From NCBI RefSeq assembly GCF_024359545.1, contig NZ_JAKQZG010000001.1:682001-746000 (forward strand): DNA of 64,000 nucleotides, given 5' to 3'. The position numbers and the translations under genes were made by a program. Shown one piece after another: positions 30,629-38,478 of this stretch. The notes beneath the pieces are model-generated. The model saw nothing but the letters and a program-made list of their open reading frames with translations, searched no databases and was not told where the DNA came from. The DNA is from Jiella marina (GTDB lineage: Bacteria; Pseudomonadota; Alphaproteobacteria; Rhizobiales; Rhizobiaceae). Positions within the stretch are counted from its first letter, which is position 1; each line of letters starts with the position of its first letter.

Positions 30629-31741
30629 ATGGATGCAGCTGCGCCAACGCCCGCCATCGGTCCCGTGCCGACCGGTTATTTCCGCTGGGAGCCGGAGGAG
30701 GACGAGTTCCTCATCTGCCGCGCGGTGCGCGAAGAAACCCATGACGTCAAGACCTTCGTCCTGGCGCCGCGGCATGAGCGCCAGTTCGAATTCGTCTCCG
30801 GTCAGTTCATGACCTTCGAGTTCGAGATCAATGGCGAGACGATTCAGCGCTGCTACACGATCTCCTCGCCCCCGACCCGGCGCGACACCGTATCGATCAC
30901 GGTGAAACGCGTGCCCGGCGGGCCGGTTTCGAACTGGCTGCATGACGAGTTCAAGCCGGGCTCGCTCGTCAAGGCCACAGTGCCGATGGGCGAGTTCTCC
31001 TGGTCCGGCATGCAGGACACGAAGTACCTGTTCCTGTCCGGCGGCTCTGGAATTACGCCGATGATGGCGATGACCCGCGCCGCCTACGATCTGGCGATGA
31101 TCTCGGACATCGAGTTCATCCATGCAGCCCGCTCGCCCGACGACATCGTCTTCCGCGATGAGCTCGAACTGATGGGCCGCCGCAACCACTGGATCAAGCC
31201 GACCTTCATCTGCGAGCGCGATTCACCGTTCGAATGCTGGTCGGGGCTTCGCGGCCGGCTCGATCGTGGCAAGCTCGAAGTGATCTGCCCCGACTACAAG
31301 GAACGGGTGATCTTCGTCTGCGGCCCGGCGCCCTTCATGAAGGCGGCGCGGACGCTCCTGAAGGAAGCCGGCTTCGACATGAGCCGCTACCATCAGGAGA
31401 GCTTCAACTTCGACTCCTTTACCGAGGAAGCCCAGGAGCAGATCGCCGAGGCGACCGAGGCGATCACCACCGACGTCAAGGTCTACCAGCTCGAATTTAC
31501 CAAGTCCGGCCGCACCGTCGAATGCCCGGAAGGCATGACCGTCATGGAAGCCGCGCGCCGCGCCGGCATCCGCGTGCCGTCGTCATGCTCCAAGGGCCTT
31601 TGCGGCACCTGCAAATCCAAGGTCACGAGCGGCAAGGTCGACATGAAACACGGCGGCGGCATTCGCCAGCGCGAGGTCGACGCCGGCATGGCGCTCCTGT
31701 GCTGCTCGAAGCCGGTCACCGATCTCGTGATCGATCGCTAG
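30629..31741 (+). CDS. gbcB: Glycine betaine monooxygenase, reductase subunit
   Basis: 370 residues. A ferredoxin-NADP reductase module has the FAD motif RCYTISSPPT and the NAD-binding FLSGGSGITPMMAM and FVCGPAPFMKAA. A C-terminal plant-type [2Fe-2S] domain follows with CSKGLCGTCKSKV and the final Cys pair at LLCCSKP. It passes electrons from NAD(P)H to GbcA. ATG 30629 has GAGGGG upstream; a TTG six codons earlier is less likely. It lies 21 bases after gbcA. Confidence 0.92.
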   Translation: MDAAAPTPAIGPVPTGYFRWEPEEDEFLICRAVREETHDVKTFVLAPRHERQFEFVSGQFMTFEFEINGETIQRCYTISSPPTRRDTVSITVKRVPGGPVSNWLHDEFKPGSLVKATVPMGEFSWSGMQDTKYLFLSGGSGITPMMAMTRAAYDLAMISDIEFIHAARSPDDIVFRDELELMGRRNHWIKPTFICERDSPFECWSGLRGRLDRGKLEVICPDYKERVIFVCGPAPFMKAARTLLKEAGFDMSRYHQESFNFDSFTEEAQEQIAEATEAITTDVKVYQLEFTKSGRTVECPEGMTVMEAARRAGIRVPSSCSKGLCGTCKSKVTSGKVDMKHGGGIRQREVDAGMALLCCSKPVTDLVIDR

Positions 31742-31784
31742 TTACCGCCCGCTCGCCAGACGCATTTAAGGAGGGCACTCCATC

Positions 31785-33839
31785 ATGATCGCCAATGCCG
31801 AAGCTCTCCTCAAGCCCCTGACCATCAAGGGGCTGACGATCCGCAACCGGGTGATGTCGACGTCGCACGCGCCGTCCTTCGGCAAGGACGGCAAGCCGCA
31901 GGAGCGCTATCAGCTCTATCACGAGGAAAAGGCCAAGGGCGGCATTGGCCTGACCATGTTCGGCGGCTCGTCTTCGGTCTCCATGGATAGCCCCGCCGCC
32001 CCCTGGAACCAGATTTCGGTGGCCGATGACTCCGTCGTGCCGTTCTTCCGGCAGTTCTCCGACCGGATCCACCAGCACGGCGCCAAGCTGATGATCCAGC
32101 TGACCCATATGGGCCGGCGCACCAAGTGGGATACGGAGAACTGGTTCCCGGTGAAGGCGCCCTCGGTCACCCGCGAGCCGGCCTCCCGCTCCGTCGCCAA
32201 GGAGTTGGAACAGGAAGAGATCGACCGCATCATTCATGATTTCGCTGAGGCCGCCCGGCGTTGCAAGGAAGGCGGGCTCGACGGCTGCGAAATCTCCGCT
32301 GCCCATGGCCATCTGGTCGATCAGTTCTGGTCGTCTTTAACGAACCACCGTACCGACAAGTATGGCGGCAGCCTCGAAAACCGCATGCGCTTCGGCATCG
32401 AGGTCCTGACGGCCATGCGCGAGGCGGTCGGCGACGACTACGTCATCGGCATGCGGATGACCGGCGACGAGATGCTGAAAGGCGGGCTGACGGCGGAAGA
32501 CCTGATCGCGATCGCGACCGAATACGCAGGTCGCGGGCTGGTCGACTTCCTGAATGTCATGGGCGGCCAGGCGCGCGACCACATCGCCCACGCCGTGTCG
32601 CTGCCGAACATGTCCTTTCCCGTCGCGCCTTATCTTCCGATTGCGTCAGCGGTGAAGCGCGAAGTCGATGTCCCGATCTTCCATGCCCAACGGGTGACCG
32701 ATCTGGCGACCGGCGCGCGTGCGGTGGCCGAAGGCCATGTCGACATGGTCGCCATGACCCGCGCCCACATTGCCGACCCGCATCTCGTCAAGAAGCTGAC
32801 CGAAGGTCGCGCCGACGACATTCGCCAATGCATCGGTTACGGCTATTGCATCGACCGCATCTATATCGGCAAGGACGCGCTGTGCATCCAGAACGCGGCG
32901 ACCGGGCGCGAGTCGACGATGCCCCACGTCATCGCAAAGGCCGAGGTCAGGAAGCGCGCCGTTGTCGTCGGCGGCGGCGTCGGCGGCCTCGAAGCCGCCC
33001 GCGTGCTCGCCGAACGCGGCCATGAGGTAACGCTGTTCGAAAAGACCGACAGGCTGGGCGGCCAGGTTCTGACCGCCGCGAAAGCGACGTGGCGCGAAGC
33101 GCTGACGGGCATCCCGCGCTGGCTCGTCGCCCAGGTGCAGAAGCTCGGCGTCGACATCCGCCTGAACACCGAGGCCGACGATGCGGCGATCTTTGCGCTG
33201 TCGCCGGACATCGTCATCGTCGCGACCGGCGGGCTACCGAACCGCGGCGAGGCCAAGGGCGCCGAAAACGCTGTGTCGACCTGGGACGTGCTCGAAGGCC
33301 GTGTGGAGCCGGCCGGCACCGTTCTTGTCTATGACGAGATGGGCGACCACAACGCCGTCTCGACCGCCGAACACCTTGCCAAGAAGGGCTGTCTCGTCGA
33401 GCTCGTCACCCACGACCGGATGATCGGCGAGGACATCGGCGGCACCAACCAGCCGGTCCATCTGCGCGAACTCTACAAGCTCGGCGTGATGATGACGCCG
33501 AACATGGAGCTGATCGAGATCTACCCGGAAGGCAACCGGATGATCGCCGCCCTGCGCAACACGATGACCGACGCCGAGGAAGAGCGCGTGGTCGATCATG
33601 TGGTGGTCGATTACGGGACGGTGCCCGTGGACGGCATCCATTTCGCGCTGAAGGACGGCTCGAAGAACAAGGGCTTCACCGACCTTGCCTCGGTGGTCGA
33701 AGGCCGGCCGCAGCCCTTCGAGGTGAACGGCGCCGGCGCTGCCGAAGGCTATACGCTCTACCGCATCGGCGATGCGGTGGCCGGCCGCAACATCCACGCC
33801 GCCATCTACGACGCCCTCCGTCTTTGCAAGGACCTTTGA
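31785..33839 (+). CDS. dgcA: Dimethylglycine demethylase subunit A (NADH:flavin oxidoreductase/trimethylamine dehydrogenase family)
   Basis: 684 residues. An N-terminal FMN TIM barrel (about 1-370) has SAAHGHLVDQFWSSLTNHRTD and GYGYCID. A C-terminal nucleotide-binding half carries VVVGGGVGGLEAARVLAERG. It should oxidise dimethylglycine to sarcosine, passing electrons via DgcB and the ETF pair. The iron-sulfur loop is unusual: trimethylamine dehydrogenase has CxxCxxC then a distal Cys, whereas here it is CIGYGYC...ALC, with Tyr replacing the second Cys. AAGGAGG precedes ATG 31785. A repeat element separates it from dgcB. Confidence 0.9.
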   Translation: MIANAEALLKPLTIKGLTIRNRVMSTSHAPSFGKDGKPQERYQLYHEEKAKGGIGLTMFGGSSSVSMDSPAAPWNQISVADDSVVPFFRQFSDRIHQHGAKLMIQLTHMGRRTKWDTENWFPVKAPSVTREPASRSVAKELEQEEIDRIIHDFAEAARRCKEGGLDGCEISAAHGHLVDQFWSSLTNHRTDKYGGSLENRMRFGIEVLTAMREAVGDDYVIGMRMTGDEMLKGGLTAEDLIAIATEYAGRGLVDFLNVMGGQARDHIAHAVSLPNMSFPVAPYLPIASAVKREVDVPIFHAQRVTDLATGARAVAEGHVDMVAMTRAHIADPHLVKKLTEGRADDIRQCIGYGYCIDRIYIGKDALCIQNAATGRESTMPHVIAKAEVRKRAVVVGGGVGGLEAARVLAERGHEVTLFEKTDRLGGQVLTAAKATWREALTGIPRWLVAQVQKLGVDIRLNTEADDAAIFALSPDIVIVATGGLPNRGEAKGAENAVSTWDVLEGRVEPAGTVLVYDEMGDHNAVSTAEHLAKKGCLVELVTHDRMIGEDIGGTNQPVHLRELYKLGVMMTPNMELIEIYPEGNRMIAALRNTMTDAEEERVVDHVVVDYGTVPVDGIHFALKDGSKNKGFTDLASVVEGRPQPFEVNGAGAAEGYTLYRIGDAVAGRNIHAAIYDALRLCKDL

Positions 33840-34189
33840 GCGATGGGCGGCCTCCGGACGGTCTTCGCGGGGAGCCTCAGTGAGCGAGCGGCGCAAGCCG
33901 TGCCCCCCACGCCTTGCCGTATCGCGCAAATCTCAGCGCGACGGCACGCTCACCCCCCTCTGCCTGCCGGCATCTCCCCCGCAAGGGGGGAGATCGGCTG
34001 GGTCATCGCGCCGCCACGGTCTCGGCCGCTGTTACCGGAAAACCACGCTGGTCTTGATGCATCGCATCGAGGTCACTCGGGTCTCCCCCCTTGCGGGGGA
34101 GATGTCCGGCAGGACAGAGGGGGGTGCGGAGCCGTCCCCTTTTCGATCGCGAGCAATCTCCGGCGCTCGACCGAGAAACGGCGCCACCC
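33840..34189. other. dgcA-dgcB intergenic region
   Basis: 350 bases inside an otherwise tightly packed operon. The centre is a bipartite palindromic repeat (33949-34127, listed separately). No coding frame is supported. An apparent N-terminal extension of dgcB through the right repeat arm is an artefact of an open frame. The gap may let downstream dgcB-etf expression be set separately. Confidence 0.6.
33949..34127. repeat. Bipartite inverted repeat (BIME-like) between dgcA and dgcB
   Basis: A left arm (33949-33994) and right arm (34081-34127) are near-perfect inverted copies, differing by two single-base gaps and a few end bases. Each arm contains its own hairpin (CTCCCCC, a GCAA-type turn, GGGGGAG) next to a CCTGCCGG / CCGGCAGG block. 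This C-rich/G-rich pattern resembles dispersed intergenic repeats of rhizobia. RNA from either strand could fold stably, so it may modulate mRNA stability or transcription into dgcB. Confidence 0.8.
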
Positions 34190-36127
34190 ATGACCCCCGC
34201 CGCCTTCCTTCCCTGGCTCGTGGTCGCCATGGTCGCCGTTGCGGCGGTCCAGCTGGGACGGCGCGTGGCGCTGTGGCGGAGCGGCCGGCCGGCCAAGGTC
34301 GACTGGGTCGCCGGCCTGAAGGCGCTGCCGAAGCGCTATCTCGTCGATGTCCATCACGTGGTCGATCGCGACAAGTCGGCCTCGCGAATGCATGTCCCGG
34401 TGGCGGGCGGTCTGGTCGCCGCCAGCGGCCTTCTCGTCCTCGGGCTGATCCCTGCGCTTGCCGCCTCGCAGCTCTACTGGGCCGTCGTGACCCTGGCCTT
34501 CCTGATCATGGCGGCCGGCGTCGTTCTGGTGGGTCGCAGGCGCTATCCGCGCGCCATGAAGCGGCTGTCGCTTGGCCGTTGGCAGCGCTTTCCGGTCTAT
34601 CTCGGCGCCTTTGCCCTCGGCGGCATCCTGACCTCGGCGCTTGCCGCATTCGGCAACCCGGTGCCGGCGATCGCCTTCCTCACATTCGTCGTCGCCGCGG
34701 CCGGCGGGCTGATGCTCGCCTATGAAGTCGCGACGGGCCCGATGCGCCATGCACTGGCGGGCGCGACCCATCTCGTCGCCCATCCCCGCGCCGCTCGCTT
34801 CGAGGGCAGCCGCGAGACCGGGTTGCGCCCGATCGACCTCGAGGGCGACAAGCTCGGTAACGAAACGCCCCAGGACTTCGCCTGGAACCGGCTTCTCTCC
34901 TTCGACGCCTGCGTCCAGTGCGGACGCTGCGAAGCCGCCTGCCCGGCCTTTGCCGCGGGCCAGCCGCTGAGCCCCAAGCACCTCATCGCCGATCTCGCCG
35001 CCGCTCAGGCCGGGGGGCATGCGCGGCCCTATGCCGGCATGCCCTACCCGAACGAGCGGCCGGTCGCAGGGTCGGCAGGGCTGCATGCTCGGATCGTGTC
35101 GCCCGAAGGCATGATCCATCCCGACACGCTCTGGTCCTGCACGACCTGCCGCGCCTGCGTCGAGGAATGCCCGATGATGATCGAGCATGTGGATGCGATC
35201 GTCGACATGCGGCGCTTCCAGACGCTGGAACTCGGCGCGATTCCGCTGAAGGCGGAAGAGCCTCTCGGCCACTATCGCGGCTGCGACGAGCCGAACGGAC
35301 GGGCGCTCTCGGAACGGACGGACTTCGCCGCCGGCCTGTCCCTCCCCCGGATCGCCGAGACGGGCGAAACGGATATCCTGTTGTGGCTCGGCCAGGCCGC
35401 CTACGATCTGCGCGGCCAGAGGACATTGCGCGCGCTGATCCAGACGCTCAACGCGGCGGGCGTCGAATTCGCCGTTTTGGGCGCCGAGGAGCGCGACTGC
35501 GGCGATCTCGCCCGCCGTCTCGGGGACGAGGCGACCTTCCAGAGGCTCGCCAGGCAGAATATCGCAACGCTCTCGGCCTACCGCTTCCGCCGTATCCTGA
35601 CCGCCGACCCCCATGCCCTCCACGTGCTGCGCAACGAATATCCGGCGTTTGGCGGCGATTTCCCGGTGATCCACCACACGGCGTTCCTCTCGGAACTGAT
35701 TGCCGAAAAGCGTCTTTCACCCGCGTCCCTTGCCGCGCGTGCGATCACCTATCACGACCCCTGCTATCTCGGCCGCTACAATGGCGAGACGGAAGCGCCG
35801 CGCTCGCTGATCGACGCGCTGGGGCTCGAACGCCGAGAAATGGCGCGCTCGGGCAAGCGCTCCATGTGCTGCGGCGGCGGCGGCGGCGCGCCGTCGACCG
35901 ACATTCCCGGCGACACCCGTATCCCGGACATCCGCATGAGCCAGGCCCGGGAGACCGGCGCAAGCGTCGTCGCGGTCGCCTGTCCGCAGTGCACGGCGAT
36001 GCTCGAAGGCGTGACCGGCGAACGCCCGGACGTGAAAGACATCGCCGAGCTCGTCTGGGAGGCGGTGCAGGCCGGCTCGAAGGCGACCGCGTCCACTTCC
36101 GCCGCGCGGGAGCTCGAACCGGCATGA
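34190..36127 (+). CDS. dgcB: Dimethylglycine demethylase subunit B (membrane-anchored Fe-S electron transfer protein)
   Basis: 645 residues. Several N-terminal membrane helices (first at about residues 4-24, others to about 185, a DUF3483-like region) are followed by two ferredoxin-type clusters, CVQCGRCEAACPAF and CTTCRACVEECPMM. A heterodisulfide-reductase CCG-type domain has DPCYLGRYNGE, SMCCGGGGG and CPQCTAM. It probably carries electrons from DgcA through the ETF pair into the membrane. ATG 34190 starts the first helix; the 33-codon open extension upstream lies in repeat DNA. Its stop overlaps the next gene (ATGA). Confidence 0.88.
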   Translation: MTPAAFLPWLVVAMVAVAAVQLGRRVALWRSGRPAKVDWVAGLKALPKRYLVDVHHVVDRDKSASRMHVPVAGGLVAASGLLVLGLIPALAASQLYWAVVTLAFLIMAAGVVLVGRRRYPRAMKRLSLGRWQRFPVYLGAFALGGILTSALAAFGNPVPAIAFLTFVVAAAGGLMLAYEVATGPMRHALAGATHLVAHPRAARFEGSRETGLRPIDLEGDKLGNETPQDFAWNRLLSFDACVQCGRCEAACPAFAAGQPLSPKHLIADLAAAQAGGHARPYAGMPYPNERPVAGSAGLHARIVSPEGMIHPDTLWSCTTCRACVEECPMMIEHVDAIVDMRRFQTLELGAIPLKAEEPLGHYRGCDEPNGRALSERTDFAAGLSLPRIAETGETDILLWLGQAAYDLRGQRTLRALIQTLNAAGVEFAVLGAEERDCGDLARRLGDEATFQRLARQNIATLSAYRFRRILTADPHALHVLRNEYPAFGGDFPVIHHTAFLSELIAEKRLSPASLAARAITYHDPCYLGRYNGETEAPRSLIDALGLERREMARSGKRSMCCGGGGGAPSTDIPGDTRIPDIRMSQARETGASVVAVACPQCTAMLEGVTGERPDVKDIAELVWEAVQAGSKATASTSAARELEPA

Positions 36128-37350
36128 CGAGACCACGGATCGATCCTCGCGCGTCGCGCACCGAACAGCGCGTCGCTTCCGGCGAGAACGGCCGCAGACG
36201 CTATGATCTGTCCTCCCGCACGGCGAGCAATCCCATCGGACCCCCACGCCGCGATCCGCGACAGGAATGGGCGGCAAGCCTGATCGATCGGCCCGGCCGC
36301 CGGCGCTACGACCGCTCCCAGCGCCCTGTGGCGCGGGGCGGGGCGTCGAATGTCGAAGCTGCGCGGGTCGGAAGCGCGGCCGAAGCGGTCTCCACCGAGC
36401 CAACGGTGCGGATCATCGAGGAACCGGCGTTTCTGGTGTTTGCCTTCGTGGACGCGCCGGGGGGCCGCCTCTCGCGCTTCGACCGGCAGGTCCTGGGCGG
36501 CGCGCGGCTTCTGGCCGATGCCGGTGGTGGAGGCGGCGCGGTCGTCGCCATCGTCGCGGAAGAGATCGACGGCCTGGGCGCGGCCGGCGCCGACCGGGTG
36601 ATGAGCCTTCCGACGAACGGATCGGCGTCCGCGCGTGCGGCGGCACTGCGCGCAGCCATCGAGACCCATGCCCCGCGCCACGTCCTCTTTGCCGAGGATG
36701 GCGATGCCGCCGATTGTGCACGGCGGCTGTCCGTCGCGCTCGGCGAACCGCTGTTTTCGAATGTCGAACATCTGACCGCCCGCCAGGTGGTGCGTCCGAA
36801 CCGCGGCCGCCGCGCCGAACTCGCCGCCGCGCCGCCGCGCCTGATGACGCTGGGCGAAGATCGGGCGAAGATGCACGCCGGCGCACCCGGCGAAGCGCGC
36901 CCGCTGGAGTTCGAGACGGCGCCCTCCGACGATCAGGCGATCCTGTCGGTCGAAATCATCCCGGGCGATCCGGCGCGGCTTGCGCTATCGGAGACCGATT
37001 TCGTGGTTTCCGCCGGCAATGGCGTGACCGATTTCGAAGGCTTTCGCGAGTTGGCTGCGCTGATGAAGGGAACGCCCGGCGCGAGCCGTGTGGTCTGCGA
37101 TGCTGGGCTGATGCCGCGCGGCGCTCAGGTGGGCGCGTCGGGCACGGTGCTTGCCGCCGACTGCTATTTCGCCCTCGGCATTTCCGGCGCGCCGCAGCAC
37201 CTTCAGGGCATTGCCGCCTGCGAACAAGTGATCGCCGTCAACACCGACCTTCATGCCGCGATGATCGAACGGGCGGGACTCGCCATCGTGCAGGACGCGC
37301 AACTGGTGATGCCGGCCCTCATCAAGCTGTTGAAGGAGCGCCAGTCGTGA
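36124..37350 (+). CDS. Electron transfer flavoprotein alpha subunit of the dimethylglycine pathway
   Basis: 408 residues. The C-terminal third is the ETF-alpha FAD domain (VGASGTVLAADCYFALGISG, QHLQGIAACEQVIAVNTDLH, VQDAQLVMPALIKLL). Before the ETF core lies an Arg-rich extension of about 95 residues with two related blocks, GRRRYDLSSR and GRRRYDRSQR, and RRDPRQEW. Comparable extensions with a K/RRIDRS motif occur, from memory, in betaine-linked ETF-alpha proteins of Pseudomonas. ATG 36124 overlaps the dgcB stop by four bases. It likely pairs with the following ETF-beta to take electrons from DgcA/DgcB or pass them on. Confidence 0.87.
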   Translation: MTRPRIDPRASRTEQRVASGENGRRRYDLSSRTASNPIGPPRRDPRQEWAASLIDRPGRRRYDRSQRPVARGGASNVEAARVGSAAEAVSTEPTVRIIEEPAFLVFAFVDAPGGRLSRFDRQVLGGARLLADAGGGGGAVVAIVAEEIDGLGAAGADRVMSLPTNGSASARAAALRAAIETHAPRHVLFAEDGDAADCARRLSVALGEPLFSNVEHLTARQVVRPNRGRRAELAAAPPRLMTLGEDRAKMHAGAPGEARPLEFETAPSDDQAILSVEIIPGDPARLALSETDFVVSAGNGVTDFEGFRELAALMKGTPGASRVVCDAGLMPRGAQVGASGTVLAADCYFALGISGAPQHLQGIAACEQVIAVNTDLHAAMIERAGLAIVQDAQLVMPALIKLLKERQS

Positions 37351-38069
37351 AATCCGTCGTGCTCCTCTCCGATGCCCGCCATCCGGTCTCCGGCCGGGCG
37401 GTTCTCTCGCGGCTTGAAGCCCAGGCGATCGGGCTCGGGACGGCACTCGGCGGCACCCTGACCGGACTTCATGCCGGCGATTGCGAAGACGGTGTCCAGG
37501 AATCGCTCGGCCATGGCCTGTCCGCGCTGGATATCCTGTCGCTGCCGCCGGAAGCCGATCCCGTGTCGGCGCTCACGGATTTTCTGAAGGCCCAGAAGGC
37601 GGATCTGATCCTCGCCGGAAGACGAGGCGAAGGCGGCTTCGACAGCGGTCTCCTGCCCTACGCGCTCGCCGAAGCTCTCGGCCTGCCGATCCTGGCCGAC
37701 GCCGTCGCCCTGACGCCCGGCGAGGCAACGGATACGCTCGTGGTCGATCAGGCTCTGGCAAAAGGGGCGCGCCGCCGGGTGACCGTGCGGCTGCCGGCTC
37801 TCGTCACCGTGCATCCGCTGGCTCCAGCGCCCCTGCCCTTTGCCTTTGGTGCCATGCGCCGCGGGACGATCCGGCGCCACGTAGCCGAGGCGGCCGACGC
37901 CTCTACCGATCCCGTGGAGGAGCGCCCCTATCGCGCCCGGCCGAAACTGATGCGGACGAGTTCCGCCACGGCCTCGGCCGAAAACCTCCATGTCGGACCG
38001 GAGCCCGAAGAGGCCGCACGGCTGATCCTCGACTATCTAGAATCGAACGGCATCCGCCGCTACGGGTGA
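37347..38069 (+). CDS. Electron transfer flavoprotein beta subunit of the dimethylglycine pathway
   Basis: 240 residues of the ETF-beta/FixA family, divergent from housekeeping EtfB. It starts GTG 37347 in a GTGA overlap with ETF-alpha, with AAGGAG 8 bases upstream. The fold markers are AILVLL-like MKSVVLLSDARHPVS, a central DLILAGRRGEGGFDSG, and the ALAEALGLPILADAVAL block; the C-terminal ~60 residues are variable. It is the last gene of the 14-kb plus-strand island. A weak small palindrome (CGGGCGAACGCCCG) lies just after the stop. Confidence 0.85.
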   Translation: MKSVVLLSDARHPVSGRAVLSRLEAQAIGLGTALGGTLTGLHAGDCEDGVQESLGHGLSALDILSLPPEADPVSALTDFLKAQKADLILAGRRGEGGFDSGLLPYALAEALGLPILADAVALTPGEATDTLVVDQALAKGARRRVTVRLPALVTVHPLAPAPLPFAFGAMRRGTIRRHVAEAADASTDPVEERPYRARPKLMRTSSATASAENLHVGPEPEEAARLILDYLESNGIRRYG

Positions 38070-38133
38070 AGCAGAACGGGCGAACGCCCGCCCGGTCATG
38101 CTCGACTGAACCGTGTTGGCCGAAGAGCCGTCC

Positions 38134-38478
38134 TCAGGACCGGCAGAGCGAGATCGACGCGCCGATCTGGTCGATCGTGTAGGGTTTCTGGAGGATCGGA
38201 TGATCGCGCCAATGCGGCTCGACCCCCTCACGCCCATATCCGGTCGCAAAGACGATCGGGATTCCGGCCTCGTCGAGACGCTTTGCCACCGGATAGACCA
38301 GTTCGCCGCTGATGTTCACATCGAGAACGGCGCAGTCGATCTCCACGCCGGAATCGAGCAGTTGCTGAGCGGCTCGAATGCGCGACGCCGGCCCGACCAC
38401 CTCACAACCAAGATCGAGAAGCATGTCCTCCAGTTGCATGGCGATGAGACTTTCGTCTTCGACGACCAGAATTCTCAT
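38134..38478 (-). CDS. Stand-alone response regulator receiver protein
   Basis: 114 residues, a single CheY-like receiver: MRILVVEDESLIA with the acidic pocket, phospho-acceptor Asp in CAVLDVNISGE, the conserved Thr region FATGYG, and Lys in LQKPYT. No output domain follows, so it may act through protein-protein contact. ATG 38478 gives an ATGA overlap with the histidine kinase stop and starts on the family N-terminus. An alternative ATG at 38505 would overlap the kinase by 31 bases. Confidence 0.9.
   Translation of the reverse strand: MRILVVEDESLIAMQLEDMLLDLGCEVVGPASRIRAAQQLLDSGVEIDCAVLDVNISGELVYPVAKRLDEAGIPIVFATGYGREGVEPHWRDHPILQKPYTIDQIGASISLCRS

Noticed and set aside
29192-31189. 665-codon minus-strand open frame opposite gbcA and gbcB
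   Set aside because: Antisense shadow. The plus strand encodes intact Rieske, FNR and ferredoxin motifs with good ribosome binding sites.
34091-34189. N-terminal extension of DgcB through the repeat arm
   Set aside because: The 33 extra codons are palindromic repeat DNA. ATG 34190 directly starts the first membrane helix.
34918-36123. Long extension of the ETF-alpha frame into dgcB
   Set aside because: It overlaps dgcB in another frame and is Arg-rich nonsense. ATG 36124 gives a standard 4-base overlap with the dgcB stop.
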